From positions 1 through 64,000 of the forward strand of contig NZ_CADIKI010000023.1 of NCBI RefSeq assembly GCF_902859935.1: 64,000 nucleotides of DNA, in the 5' to 3' direction. The notes beneath the pieces were generated by a model. That model saw only the letters and a program-made list of their open reading frames with translations, was not told the DNA's origin and ran no database searches. The first letter of the stretch is position 1, and each line of letters starts with the position of its first letter. The position numbers and the translations under genes were made by a program. Positions 26,259 to 35,817 of the stretch are shown piece by piece. The stretch comes from Paraburkholderia fynbosensis. GTDB lineage: Bacteria; Pseudomonadota; Gammaproteobacteria; Burkholderiales; Burkholderiaceae.

Positions 26259-26528
26259 TTATTCCGAACGCCGATTAAACGCCCGGGCCGATGAGCGCTT
26301 TTTCGACGTTGTCATCTCAGACAGCAACGGCCATTCGAACTCCTGATTTACTTGCCCAAAATTCTCGCTGCTGAGATCGTCGATCGCCTGAGCCGACACG
26401 CTCGCGTCCACGATCACGCCGAAAAACAGGTTCGATGAGCAGTAGGCGGTGTCGCTTCGATAGGGAAAACGTACGCGATCGAAGATATGATTACGACAGT
26501 CGACCTTCTGTACATCGAAGATGTTCAT
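26259..26528 (-). CDS. Small hypothetical protein, possibly DUF1488-like
   Basis: The 89-residue frame reads MNIFDVQKVDCRNHIFDRVRFPYRS, later FFGVIVDASVSAQAIDDLSSE. That weakly recalls the short DUF1488 proteins, but I am not sure of it. The last 20 residues are serine- and arginine-rich and may lie beyond a frameshift. Its base composition is clearly more A+T-rich than the genes around it. The ribosome-binding site is weak. Confidence 0.4.
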   Translation of the reverse strand: MNIFDVQKVDCRNHIFDRVRFPYRSDTAYCSSNLFFGVIVDASVSAQAIDDLSSENFGQVNQEFEWPLLSEMTTSKKRSSARAFNRRSE

Positions 26529-26943
26529 TGATAGCGGCTCGCAGGGTGACCCAATGTATTCGTGCCTCTGAAAAAATTATCGCGTCATCATACCGATATA
26601 AGTTATAAAGTTTAAACGGGTAGGCATCAAACCGAGAGAACCGGAGGACGAATATGAAACGCGCATATCGTTACGCCGCGTCGACCCAGTGCGCCGTAAT
26701 GCTTCCCGGCTGTTCCCGCTCCATCTCCATGGAATACCTGCTGAAAGACCAGCGAGAGGCTTCCACCTGTTGTCCCCCCCGCAGTTCATACCCACTCGTC
26801 GAGAAAGACCTGAACAATTGACCTGCTCTCATGGTAAATTGCCAGCGCTACTGTGCCGACCGCGTAAGCCGTCCATAGGGAGCGACCATACGTGGATAGC
26901 TGTTATGCCTTTCAATCGTAATCGAATGACTGGAGAACGCGAA

Positions 26944-27324
26944 ATGCTCTTTAACGGTGGTTTTACATTCCCGAATTTTCTGGCCGACGTCTTTTCCGTT
27001 TTCATGTTTATCCTGTGGTTCTGGTTGCTCATCACGGTATCGGGCGATCTGTTCCGCCGCAGTGATGTCTCCGGTTTAGGGAAAGTCGGCTGGGTCATCC
27101 TGCTTATCATCTTGCCTTATATCGGCATATTCGCTTATCTGTTGACACAAGGCCGGGGCATGGCCGAGCGCGATCAGGCGCGGGCCAAACAGGCTCGCGA
27201 AGACCTGCGTCAGGTGGTGGGTTTCAGCGCCGCGGACGAACTGGAAAAACTCGACCGGCTGAAAGTGGCGGGATCGATTTCGGCAGAGGAGCACGCGCGC
27301 CTGCGAGCGCGGCTGGTGCAGTAA
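26944..27324 (+). CDS. Small membrane protein with PLD-nuclease N-terminal and SHOCT domains
   Basis: The 126-residue protein has two membrane helices (FSVFMFILWFWLLITVSG and VGWVILLIILPYIGIFAYLL) in the arrangement of the PLDc N-terminal domain. It ends in a 30-residue SHOCT motif (DELEKLDRLKVAGSISAEEHARLRARLV). GGAGA at 26932-26936 points to the ATG at 26944; the open frame continues upstream to 26689 without protein-like sequence. Upstream DNA (26530-26660) is A+T-rich and probably holds the promoter. SHOCT proteins are thought to oligomerise; the role is unknown. Confidence 0.8.
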   Translation: MLFNGGFTFPNFLADVFSVFMFILWFWLLITVSGDLFRRSDVSGLGKVGWVILLIILPYIGIFAYLLTQGRGMAERDQARAKQAREDLRQVVGFSAADELEKLDRLKVAGSISAEEHARLRARLVQ

Positions 27325-27467
27325 TCGGCGATACCCCAGGCTTCGAGCTTTGCCAATGGCGCCACCTCGAAACACGAGTACGGCGTGAAGGTGACGTGCG
27401 AATGAAATCGGCGACGCTGAGATTTCAGGTGCATTCAATGCACTACGCGACGTAACTGGAGGAATCC

Positions 27468-28028
27468 ATGCTCACACGCTCAGCTCGCGTTGTCGATTGC
27501 GTCGCCCTGACGGCGCGGCGATCCATGCCCTTGCGTCGCGCGGCGGTGATCTGCGCCGCCGCGCTGACGTTGACGCTGGCAGGGTGCGTACAGCCGTGGC
27601 GGCAATTTCATGCGGGCCAGGATCAGTCTGCGATCATTGCCCGCATGGGACCGCCGCGCGAAATCCATCAATTGCCGGACGGCGGCCGCCGTCTCATGTG
27701 GCCGACCCAACCGATGGGTACGACGACAGTCGCTGCCGACATCGATTCAGCCGGCCAGATCGTGAACGTGCGCCAGGTACTGCAGATCAGTGAATTCAAT
27801 CGCGCAGTGATCGGCAAATGGACACGTGAAGACGTACTGATCAATTTCGGCCAGCCCGCGCAGACCGCATTTTTCCGTCTGTCACAACGGGAAGTGTGGT
27901 CGTATCGCTACGTGGAGAACAACATCACGCATCTGATGTTCAACTTCTCGTTCGACACCGGCGGCGTGTTGCGTGAAACGCTACGCACGCCAGATCCTTT
28001 GCGTGACCGGGACTTCCGGCGGTTCTGA
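27468..28028 (+). CDS. Outer-membrane lipoprotein with BamE/SmpA-like repeats
   Basis: The 186-residue protein starts after a strong GGAGG. A 40-residue signal sequence ends at the lipobox LAGC. Two copies of a BamE-like unit follow: QDQSAIIARMGPPREIHQLPDGG RRLMWP (first copy, about residues 50-75) and WTREDVLINFGQPAQTAFF with REVWSYRY (second copy, about 118-145). It is likely periplasm-facing. BamE itself has one repeat, so this is a paralogue of unknown partner. It converges on the amidohydrolase gene, with a terminator-like hairpin between. Confidence 0.75.
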   Translation: MLTRSARVVDCVALTARRSMPLRRAAVICAAALTLTLAGCVQPWRQFHAGQDQSAIIARMGPPREIHQLPDGGRRLMWPTQPMGTTTVAADIDSAGQIVNVRQVLQISEFNRAVIGKWTREDVLINFGQPAQTAFFRLSQREVWSYRYVENNITHLMFNFSFDTGGVLRETLRTPDPLRDRDFRRF

Positions 28029-28054
28029 TCACTGATTGCTTCGGTAAAGCAGAT

Positions 28055-28093
28055 CTCGCCAATTACGCCAAAGACTGCCGCGCAATTGGCGAG
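28055..28093. terminator. Bidirectional hairpin between convergent genes
   Basis: CTCGCCAATT (28055-28064) pairs perfectly with AATTGGCGAG (28084-28093) across a 19-base loop. It lies between the ends of the lipoprotein gene and the convergent amidohydrolase gene, where it can serve both. No long T run follows on either strand. Confidence 0.55.
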
Positions 28094-28096
28094 TTC

Positions 28097-29563
28097 TCAC
28101 GCGTTGAGGGTGTTCTTATAGATTTTCCCGTCCTTCATGATGACGAGCAGGTTCCTGGCCGGATCGGCGACGAGCGCCAGGTTCTCGACCGGATTGCCGT
28201 CGACCAGCAGCAGATCGGCAAACGCGCCTTCTTCGATCACCCCCAGCTTGCCCGGATACGGATTGCGTGGACCGGAGAGTTCGAGCAACTGGCCATTGGC
28301 CCCCGTGGCCATTTTCAACGCTTCCGCGGCGCTGTACCAGCGCAGCAGGTGCGTCAACATCGTGCCCTGACGCGTGGCGAGTGCCGCTGAGAACAGCAGG
28401 TCCGAGCCGAATGCCGTTTTGATTCCGTGCTTCTTGGCAAGCGTATAGGCATTGTTCGTGCCTGCGAAAACGGCGAGCATCTTCTCCCGGCTAGGACCGC
28501 TCAGAGGCACCGTGTCTTCTTCGCTGACGAATGGCTGAATGCTCAACCAGGTGCCGTTCTTCGCCATCAGACTCGCCGTCGCATCGTCCATCAGATGGGC
28601 GTGCTCGATACACTGGGCACCCGCCGCGATTGCTCGTTGGACTGCATGCGACACATACGCATGCACCATCACATAGGTGCCCCAATCCGCGGCGGTCTCC
28701 ACGGCCGCGCGCAATTGAGGCTCCGTGAAAGTGAGCATGTCCAGCGGACTGCGAGGGGTGGAGACGCCGCCACTGCCCACCAGCTTGATCTGCGATGCGC
28801 CTTGCAGGAACTGCTCGCGCACGCGCAGGCGAACTTCATCGGCGCTATCTGCGACGATGCTGCCCCCCGTCTGCTCGGAGCTGCTGATCCTGGCGCCCGA
28901 TCTCGGCAGGTCCGTGAGCGAGCGGAAATCGCCGTGACCGCCGGTGGTGGTGATCATCGCGCCGGAAGGATAAATGCGCGGACCCGAGATGAGGCCCTCG
29001 TCGATGGCCTGTTTCAACGCAAACGCCGGGCCGCCCGCATCGCGCACCGTGGTGAAGCCGCGCATCAGCGTACGCTCGGCTTCGGCGCTTGCGGCGAGAT
29101 GCACGTAGGCGATATCGGCGGTCAGCACGACCGGCAGCGGCAATGCGGCGATGATCGTATGCCAGTGCATGTCGATCAGGCCCGGCATCACGACCCGGCC
29201 GCCGCAGTCGATCACCTGGGTGCCGTCGGGAACGGCAGGTTTGCTCTGAGTCAGCGTGCGAATGCGATTGCCGTCCACGAGCAGAAAGAGCCCCTCACGC
29301 AATGTGGCGGATTTTCCGTCGAATAGCCGGAAATTCGTGAAGAGAATAGGGTGTGTTGGATTGGCAGGTGGAGGCGCGGTCTGCGCACTCGCGAGTTTCG
29401 GCAAAATGAGCATCAGCGCGGAGGCGGCCATGCCGGTGACAAAGCCACGCCGCGTAAGACCTGCGCTGATGCGGTTATTCAGAAATTCAATCTCCGACTT
29501 TTGACAGAAGCAGGCAAACGGATGATTCGCGCCTTCTTTATCGCCAGGTTTGCGAGAGAACAT
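28097..29563 (-). CDS. Tat-exported metal-dependent amidohydrolase
   Basis: The 488-residue protein carries a twin-arginine-type signal near residue 37 (TRRGFVTGMAASALML, ending ASAQ), unusually far from the N-terminus. The mature enzyme has the amidohydrolase/prolidase-like metal site: VMPGLIDMHWHT (HxH), then MVHAY and CIEHAHLMD histidines, and FGSDLLF with the catalytic Asp. Such enzymes hydrolyse peptides, imides or cyclic amides. AGGGGG precedes the ATG at 29563; codons back to 29689 are not plausible. The gene stands alone between the lipoprotein and the phospholipase gene. The substrate is unknown. Confidence 0.87.
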   Translation of the reverse strand: MFSRKPGDKEGANHPFACFCQKSEIEFLNNRISAGLTRRGFVTGMAASALMLILPKLASAQTAPPPANPTHPILFTNFRLFDGKSATLREGLFLLVDGNRIRTLTQSKPAVPDGTQVIDCGGRVVMPGLIDMHWHTIIAALPLPVVLTADIAYVHLAASAEAERTLMRGFTTVRDAGGPAFALKQAIDEGLISGPRIYPSGAMITTTGGHGDFRSLTDLPRSGARISSSEQTGGSIVADSADEVRLRVREQFLQGASQIKLVGSGGVSTPRSPLDMLTFTEPQLRAAVETAADWGTYVMVHAYVSHAVQRAIAAGAQCIEHAHLMDDATASLMAKNGTWLSIQPFVSEEDTVPLSGPSREKMLAVFAGTNNAYTLAKKHGIKTAFGSDLLFSAALATRQGTMLTHLLRWYSAAEALKMATGANGQLLELSGPRNPYPGKLGVIEEGAFADLLLVDGNPVENLALVADPARNLLVIMKDGKIYKNTLNA

Positions 29564-29769
29564 CGATCCCCCTTCAGAAAGTTTTAATTTCTGTACGTCG
29601 GCCAGTGGGCAGTATAGACAGAGGGGATCAAAAGAGAAATGCAAGTTTTGCCCCCCGGGGTAACGTCGAACGCCCGCTGCCATTTGCAAGGCATCCAGAT
29701 GCTAACTGAAAGCCCGATCATCAGAACCCATTATTGGAGGCCCCCCCATTGCCCCCTACCATTAAAGGC

Positions 29770-31365
29770 TTATAGAAGCGACTCGATTGGAAGAATCGAC
29801 AGCATCCAGATACCCATCCGCCCGTACCATGTCGTATTGGGTTCGGTGTCGTGCCGGATTTCCGTGTCGCCGTTTCGCTCGATCCAGAAGATCTTGCCAT
29901 TCGGATCGAGCTGCACCGAATAGGCAACTTGCGGGACATACGCGAGGAAAGTCGCCTCGATCTGGCTGGCCAGTTCCGGACTGTCGATCACGAGGCCCAA
30001 TTCCGTGTTCAGATAGGCGGAGCGCGGGTCGAAGTTGAACGACCCCACGAACACCCGCTGCGCGTCCACCACGAAAGTCTTCGCGTGCAGACTCGACCCG
30101 GAACTGCCGAACGGACCCGGCGACTGCTCCTTCTTGTGATGACTGCCCGGCAAACGACGCAATTCATACAGGCGAACCCCGCCTTTAAGCAACTCGACGC
30201 GCCGCTTCACGTAGCCGGAGTGAACCGCGGCGACGTCGGTCGCTTCGAGCGCATTCGTCAGCACGCGCACGGTGATGCCCTTCTCGGCGAGGCCGGTCAG
30301 GTACTGCGTGCCGGTCGTGGCCGGCACGAAATAGGGCGACACGACGTCGATTTCCCGGGTGGGATCGCCGAGCACTTCCCGCATCTGATGCGAAATGAGC
30401 GCTTCCGGCGGCGCGTTGCGCAGGCCTTTCGCCGGGTCGTCGCTGATCATGTGCGTCGTGGCCCAGTCGAACGGCAACGTGTTGTCCAGCATCTTCTGTA
30501 TGACGTGCGGACCGCGCAACGCTTCCATATAGGCTTCGGCCGCGGGGTCTCGCTCGATGGCCTGCGCTTTGCTCGCGAGCACGTCGAGCTGATCGCCGCC
30601 GGCCCGCGGCAGAATCCGCTCGACGGGATAGGATGAGCCGCTGGCCCAATAGCGGTCGAAGTCCCGCGCGACGTCGGCGGCGGCGGGTCCGACCGCCAAT
30701 ACGTCGAGGTCGGAGAAGACGATGCCGTCGGTGGCATCGAAGTACTCGTCGCCGATATTGCGGCCGCCGAGTATCGTCGCCGTACTGTCCGCGGTCAGTG
30801 ACTTGTTGTGCATGCGTCGATTGGCGCGCGGAAAATCCGTCAGGAAGCCGATGAATTTGGGCTTGCGCACGACGAACGGATTGAACAGGCGGACCTCGAT
30901 GTTCGGGTGCGCTTCGAGCGCCGCGAGCGTCGGGTCGAGCGAAGAGGCAATGCCGAGATCATCGAGCAGCAGCCGCACGCGCACGCCACGGTCGGCGGCC
31001 CCGTGGATTTCTTCGAGCAGCAGTGTGCCGGTCAGGTCATTGCGCCAGATGTAGTACTGAATATCCAGCGTGCGTTGTGCCGAACGGATGAGGTCCATAC
31101 GCGCGGCAAACGCCACATGCGCATCGGAGAGTGGGTAGATGCCCGCCAGGCCGGCGTGTGTCGCGAGCGCGGGCCCGACCGCGCGGCCGAGATCGGTGGA
31201 GGCGGCCTGCGCGGGCGTCAACGAAGTCGACTCGGTACGGTTCTCGAGCGATGGCAACGCGCAGCCGGTCAGCAGGCTTGCGCATAGCAGCAACGCTGAA
31301 ATCCCGCCAATCGATCGACGAATTGCGTGAAACGGGTGGTGTCTCAGCGCTCGCATACGATCCAT
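29770..31365 (-). CDS. Phospholipase-D-family lipoprotein, ClsC-like (copy 1)
   Basis: The 531-residue protein has a signal sequence ending at the lipobox LLTGC and two HKD motifs. They are MHNKSLTADSTATILGGRNIG, and SLHAKTFVVDAQRVFVGSFN followed by FDPRSAYLNTELG. These match the cardiolipin synthase ClsC (YmdC) pattern; such enzymes join phosphatidyl groups or hydrolyse phosphodiesters in membrane lipids. AAGGACAC precedes the ATG. A paralogue lies 1.5 kb away at 32827-34380, and a CREST-type membrane protein gene is divergent from this copy. Confidence 0.88.
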   Translation of the reverse strand: MDRMRALRHHPFHAIRRSIGGISALLLCASLLTGCALPSLENRTESTSLTPAQAASTDLGRAVGPALATHAGLAGIYPLSDAHVAFAARMDLIRSAQRTLDIQYYIWRNDLTGTLLLEEIHGAADRGVRVRLLLDDLGIASSLDPTLAALEAHPNIEVRLFNPFVVRKPKFIGFLTDFPRANRRMHNKSLTADSTATILGGRNIGDEYFDATDGIVFSDLDVLAVGPAAADVARDFDRYWASGSSYPVERILPRAGGDQLDVLASKAQAIERDPAAEAYMEALRGPHVIQKMLDNTLPFDWATTHMISDDPAKGLRNAPPEALISHQMREVLGDPTREIDVVSPYFVPATTGTQYLTGLAEKGITVRVLTNALEATDVAAVHSGYVKRRVELLKGGVRLYELRRLPGSHHKKEQSPGPFGSSGSSLHAKTFVVDAQRVFVGSFNFDPRSAYLNTELGLVIDSPELASQIEATFLAYVPQVAYSVQLDPNGKIFWIERNGDTEIRHDTEPNTTWYGRMGIWMLSILPIESLL

Positions 31366-31712
31366 AGTGTCCTTCAGGCCATTGTCGTCCGTCTGGTCTT
31401 ACAATCAGGCAAGCCATTACGTGAGCCGTGCAAACATGGCAATATCGTAACGACGATTTACCGCTGATCACCGGCCGATGCGGGGACGGTTATGAAGGCT
31501 CGAGGCGAACCCCGTGCGTTGCATTGTGCAATCAGAATACTATGTCTGGAAGATTACCGACATTCGCGCGGCAGTCTTCCGGTTGCGGAAATCGGTTTGC
31601 CTGATGGTATCGGCGGGTCACGAAAATTCGAACGGGGAGCAACCCTGGCTCCGCCCGGGCGCCGCGTGGCGGGAGATCAATCGAGCGGTTTGCACAATCA
31701 GGAGTCGCGCAA
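31366..31712. promoter_or_regulatory. Divergent promoter region, phospholipase copy 1 / CREST gene
   Basis: A 347-base gap without a recognisable gene. AGGAG at 31700-31704 is the ribosome-binding site of the GTG-started CREST gene. Promoters for both directions should lie here. Confidence 0.45.
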
Positions 31713-32468
31713 GTGAAGGTATCCCGATTGCTGTTTGGCAGTGTTCTGCTGTTCGCGATTGGCACGGCGCTGCAGGCCGTGTGGCCTCTGTCGCAGCCGG
31801 CTTCTTACCATCACTTCGCCGACGAGCGCTCGATAGGCGTGCTTCACAACGCGTCGGACGTGCTGTCGAACCTCGTCATTCTGGTAGCCGGTCTGCTCAA
31901 TCTTCTCTGGGTGATCCGGCATGCGTCGCGTCAGCCCGCGCAATTTCCCGGAATGCTGGTGGCGTCCCTCGGGCTGATCCTGACGGCATTCGGCTCGGCC
32001 TATTATCACGAGATGCCGACGGACGCGACCCTCGTGTGGGATCGTTTTCCGATGACGATCGTCTTCGCCGGCATTCTGGCGATGCTGTGGACGTCGGCCA
32101 CCAAACAGCGCGTGGGCTGGGTGCAGATGCTGATACTCGTCGCCGTCTCGGTGGGCACGGTGGTTTACTGGCAGGCATTCGACAGCCTGTGGCCCTATGC
32201 GATCTTGCAGTTCGGCGGACTCGCCCTCGTCATCGGCATGACCCTCACACGGAAAGTCGATGCGCTGTCCGGCTGGTGGCTGGTGATCATTTTTTACGCG
32301 ATCGCGAAGGTCTTTGAAACACTCGACTGGCAGGTGTGGGCGCTATCCGATCATCTGGTCGCCGGACATGCGCTCAAGCATGTCGCAAGCGGCTTTGCGG
32401 GCGCGGCACTGCTGCTGATCGCAAACGCGTCGCTGCGATCCGGCGGCTGGCGTGCCGGATCGTGGTGA
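31713..32468 (+). CDS. CREST-superfamily membrane protein, alkaline-ceramidase-like
   Basis: The 251-residue protein has about seven membrane helices. The residues that define the alkaline ceramidase/PAQR/Per1 (CREST) hydrolases are in order: Ser and His in GSAYYHEMP (Ser-x3-His), Asp in VWDRFPM, and the His pair in HALKH near the C-terminus. This argues for a zinc-dependent membrane amidase or lipid hydrolase rather than a transporter. It starts at GTG 31713 with AGGAG eight bases upstream. It is flanked by two ClsC-like phospholipase-D genes, which suggests a role in lipid remodelling. The true substrate is unknown. Confidence 0.75.
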   Translation: MKVSRLLFGSVLLFAIGTALQAVWPLSQPASYHHFADERSIGVLHNASDVLSNLVILVAGLLNLLWVIRHASRQPAQFPGMLVASLGLILTAFGSAYYHEMPTDATLVWDRFPMTIVFAGILAMLWTSATKQRVGWVQMLILVAVSVGTVVYWQAFDSLWPYAILQFGGLALVIGMTLTRKVDALSGWWLVIIFYAIAKVFETLDWQVWALSDHLVAGHALKHVASGFAGAALLLIANASLRSGGWRAGSW

Positions 32469-32826
32469 CCGTGGTGACGCGCGGCGCCGGAGATCGACCC
32501 CGCACCGTCTGGTCGTCGAACGGCCGGTAGATCGGATGGCCGAGCCATTGCCGCGTTTCGTGCATCACCTTGCGGGCAGCTACCACCTTGTTGCACGGCG
32601 AATTGACAACCCACGTGCCGTAGCCGACGAAATCAATCCTTCAGATGCAGCCGCGCGGCATGATGGCCGCGCAGGCGTTCGTTTTACCGTTAAGGTCGGT
32701 GTGCTTGCGGCGACGCATTGGTATCGCCGCGTTCGGGCGCGATTCAACCGCGCCGGTTATCTACGCGAGCGCGGCCTCCAGCCTCGGGCGCTCGCACCGT
32801 CCCCGGCAATAGCCCATAAACGTTCC
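32469..32826. other. Gap between convergent CREST and phospholipase genes
   Basis: About 360 bases. On the leftward strand a frame from about 32640 to 32480 reads GYGTWVVNSPCNKVVAARK and continues smoothly for some 50 residues. It has no start codon with a ribosome-binding site and no family I know. It may be a gene scrap. Confidence 0.3.
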
Positions 32827-34380
32827 TCAAAGCTGCGATTCGATCGGCAATAGCCCAAGGAACCAGATCTCCACGCGTTTCAAACCCGACACGCCCGGCT
32901 CGTCGCCCTCCGTCTGCGTACCGTCCGCCTTCGTGTCGATCCAGACGATCCGCACCGTGCCATTGGCGTTGGTGCGCGCTTCGAGCCGCCACGCAATCTG
33001 ATTGAGCTTTGGTTCGACTCCGTTCACCACCTCCGAGGCGAGCGCATCGCTTTCGCAATAGAGTCCGATCTCCGTATTCAGCGTGATCGAGCGCGGATCG
33101 AGATTCATCGAGCCGATGAAGATGCTGGACTTGTCGAACACATAGGTCTTGGCATGCAGCGAGGCTTTCGACGACCCAAGCATCGACTTCTTTTTATGCC
33201 GCGGGTCTTCGGACGCCGCGGGCTTCAACTCGTAGAGATGCACGCCCGCCTCGAGCAAGTCCTTGCGATAGCGCTGATATCCGGCGTGAACGGCGGCGAC
33301 GTCCGTGGCCGCCAGCGAATTGGTGAGGACGGTCACGCGAACGCCGCGGCCGGCCTCCTTGCGCAGCCACGCGACGCCTTTCTTTCCAGGCACGAAGTAC
33401 GGCGAAATGATGAGCATCTCCTTCTGCGGTTCAATGCTCAGGGTCCTGAACTGCGACAGCAGATGCCCGGTCGGATCGTTCGGTGAGCGGGTGATTTTCG
33501 CCGGATCGTCGTAGAGCAGGGTCGCCTTGCCCCAGGACACGTCGATTTCGCGCATGGCGATAATTTCGGCGTAGCGGCGCGTGGCCTGGGTCACGTAGGG
33601 CGTGTCGCGTTGCGAAGCGACGAACGCCGCCAGCTTCGCGCGATACGCGGCGAGCGCGCTGGGGTCGGCCGGATGACCCGTCAGCCGCTCGATCGGATAC
33701 GCCGCGTCCGAGTTCCAGAACTGGTCGAACGCGCTGGAGATGTCGCGGACCACGACGCCATACGTCAGCACGTCGAGGTCGCCGAACGAGACGTCGCTCG
33801 ACGCGCCGAAGTACTCGTCGCCGATGTTGCGGCCGCCGACGATCGCAGCTTCGTTGTCGGCGATGATCGACTTGTTGTGCATGCGCCGGTTCACCCGGCT
33901 GAATTCCATGGCGGAGCCGAGCATCTTGAAGCGGCGGTTTGCGACCGGATTGAACAGCCGTACATGGATGTTCGGATGGGACGCGATGGCGAGCAGCACC
34001 TGGTCGTCCGCGCCGGTGCCTAGATCGTCCAGCAGCACTCTCACTCTGACGCCGCGATCCGCCGCGCGCAGCACCGCGTTCGCCAGATGCCGGCCAGTCA
34101 GGTCGTCGTGCCAGATGTAGTACTGCAGATCGAGCGTGCGGTCAGCCGCATCGGCGAGCGCGACGCGGCTGAGCAACGCGTCGACGCCATCGGGGAGCAG
34201 ATGGAACGCCGTCTGGTCCGGATGCTGGCGCTCCTGAGGCAGGAAGGCCGCGCCAAGACGCGTGCTGTCCGACGGTTCGATCGCATGCGTTTCGACGCGC
34301 CCGCTTTGCGGCGGCAGACTCGCGCAAGCCGACAGCAGCGCCAGAAGCAGAACCGCGAGGGCGGCGCGAAACGTTGCCAT
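32827..34380 (-). CDS. Phospholipase-D-family lipoprotein, ClsC-like (copy 2)
   Basis: The 517-residue paralogue of the 29770-31365 protein has a signal with lipobox LLSAC, and HKD motifs MHNKSIIADNEAAIVGGRNIG and SLHAKTYVFDKSSIFIGSMN followed by LDPRSITLNTEIG. Both catalytic HKD sets are intact. GGAGG precedes the ATG at 34380. It begins 24 bases after the DUF2252 gene, so those two form an operon. Two similar enzymes with different partners may act on different lipids or be expressed under different conditions. Confidence 0.88.
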   Translation of the reverse strand: MATFRAALAVLLLALLSACASLPPQSGRVETHAIEPSDSTRLGAAFLPQERQHPDQTAFHLLPDGVDALLSRVALADAADRTLDLQYYIWHDDLTGRHLANAVLRAADRGVRVRVLLDDLGTGADDQVLLAIASHPNIHVRLFNPVANRRFKMLGSAMEFSRVNRRMHNKSIIADNEAAIVGGRNIGDEYFGASSDVSFGDLDVLTYGVVVRDISSAFDQFWNSDAAYPIERLTGHPADPSALAAYRAKLAAFVASQRDTPYVTQATRRYAEIIAMREIDVSWGKATLLYDDPAKITRSPNDPTGHLLSQFRTLSIEPQKEMLIISPYFVPGKKGVAWLRKEAGRGVRVTVLTNSLAATDVAAVHAGYQRYRKDLLEAGVHLYELKPAASEDPRHKKKSMLGSSKASLHAKTYVFDKSSIFIGSMNLDPRSITLNTEIGLYCESDALASEVVNGVEPKLNQIAWRLEARTNANGTVRIVWIDTKADGTQTEGDEPGVSGLKRVEIWFLGLLPIESQL

Positions 34381-34404
34381 GGCTAGACCTCCGGGTCCTG
34401 GGCT

Positions 34405-35817
34405 TTATGCTGCGAAATCGGCGGCCATGTCGGCATCGGTACGCGCTTGAAGCTGGCCGTTGCGGCACGCGTCGCGGAATTTCTCGTAGTCCTGCTCGAC
34501 CTGATCGGCATAAGCACGTGAATAGCAGACGAGCGCTTCCGCCATCTGGTCGCCGTTGCCGAGGTAGCCGGCTACCTCGGTCGCCTGGCCGCCGGCTTTC
34601 GCGTGGGCTCGTGCGAGCACCCAGCCGCACAGGCTCGCATACTCGCGAAACGTCTCCTTCGAAAACAGTTCGAGCGTGGCCGAGACCTTCATGTCGCGCA
34701 ACTGTCGTCCGTAGATGTGCCGTCCGTACGGGCCCGACGTCCAGCCGAGAAACGGATCGCTCGCGCCCTGCATGAGGCGCTGGCCGTTGACCACCCGCTC
34801 GCCGTGGTGCCGTGGAGAGCGGGCGTCGAAATACCGCGAGACGACGGAAGTGGAGGCTTCCTTGAACTGGATGAACAGCGGCTTCTCGTGCGGATCGACC
34901 ATCAGCAGGATCAGGCATCGCGTGCCCACGCTGCCGACGCCGACCACCTTGAACGCCACGTCCTGCATCGAGAAGTGCGCGAGCAGATTGCCGCGCACCA
35001 CGCCGAGGGACTTCAGGTAATGCCGGTAGATCGGCGCCATCAGACTGCGCCAGTCGCCGAGCCCGAGCCAGTCGTCGTCGTGGGTGAAAAGCGTGGTCTT
35101 GCCGTGCACGTGGAACACGCCAGGCGGTGCGTCGCGAATCTGCCAGACGCCGTCGCGGTGGCTGGCGAGTTTGGGAAGCATGGTTTCGTGCGTGCGGCGC
35201 GATGCGCGTTCGACGCTGTTGCGAACGTGCTGGCGTGCATCGTCCGAGGTCACGGTCCGTTCGAGACGATCGAACGTGATGAGTTCGTACCAGAGTTCGA
35301 GCGGGCTCAGCGCCGAATAATTTTCGGTCCATCGCTGATAGCTTTGCACGACGAGTGCGACGACTTCGTCGGCCAGTTTGTCACCGTGCCCGAGATGCCT
35401 CACCGCGATGTAGAAGCTGGCGGTCAAGCGTTTGAGGTCCCACTCCCAGGGCCCGGGCGCGGTTTCGTCGAAATCGTTGATGTCGAAAGCCAGCGCTCGC
35501 TCTGGCGTCGCGAAACCGCCGAAGTTCATCAGGTGGCAGTCGCCGCAGATCTGGAAGTGAAAGCCGCTGTTGGCGGTGGCGTGGAGATCATGCGCCTGAA
35601 TGATCGCGCTGCCTCGATAGAACGTGAACGGCGAGGCGAGCATGCGGCCATAGCGCAGTGGAATGAGTGCCTCGACGCGTCCCTCGCTGCTCTCGCGCAA
35701 CAACGCGACCGGATCGCGATCGGTGTCGCCAATCTTCGTGTGCGCACTGCGTGGGGTGTTCTTGCGCGCCTGGCGGCCGAGCGCGCGGCGTTCCGCGAGC
35801 GAGTCGAATAGCGTCAT
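34405..35817 (-). CDS. DUF2252 protein
   Basis: The 470-residue soluble protein matches the DUF2252 pattern: MLASPFTFYRGSA, then ICGDCHLMNFGGF, then FDINDFDETAPGPWEWDLKR, then VGSVGTRCL and LFIQFKEASTS. The DxH-N and DFD residues recall the aminoglycoside-phosphotransferase/kinase-like fold, so nucleotide-dependent phosphotransfer is possible but unproven. GAAGGAGA precedes the ATG at 35817; the open frame to 36084 is not protein-like. It is cotranscribed with the second phospholipase-D gene. Confidence 0.85.
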   Translation of the reverse strand: MTLFDSLAERRALGRQARKNTPRSAHTKIGDTDRDPVALLRESSEGRVEALIPLRYGRMLASPFTFYRGSAIIQAHDLHATANSGFHFQICGDCHLMNFGGFATPERALAFDINDFDETAPGPWEWDLKRLTASFYIAVRHLGHGDKLADEVVALVVQSYQRWTENYSALSPLELWYELITFDRLERTVTSDDARQHVRNSVERASRRTHETMLPKLASHRDGVWQIRDAPPGVFHVHGKTTLFTHDDDWLGLGDWRSLMAPIYRHYLKSLGVVRGNLLAHFSMQDVAFKVVGVGSVGTRCLILLMVDPHEKPLFIQFKEASTSVVSRYFDARSPRHHGERVVNGQRLMQGASDPFLGWTSGPYGRHIYGRQLRDMKVSATLELFSKETFREYASLCGWVLARAHAKAGGQATEVAGYLGNGDQMAEALVCYSRAYADQVEQDYEKFRDACRNGQLQARTDADMAADFAA

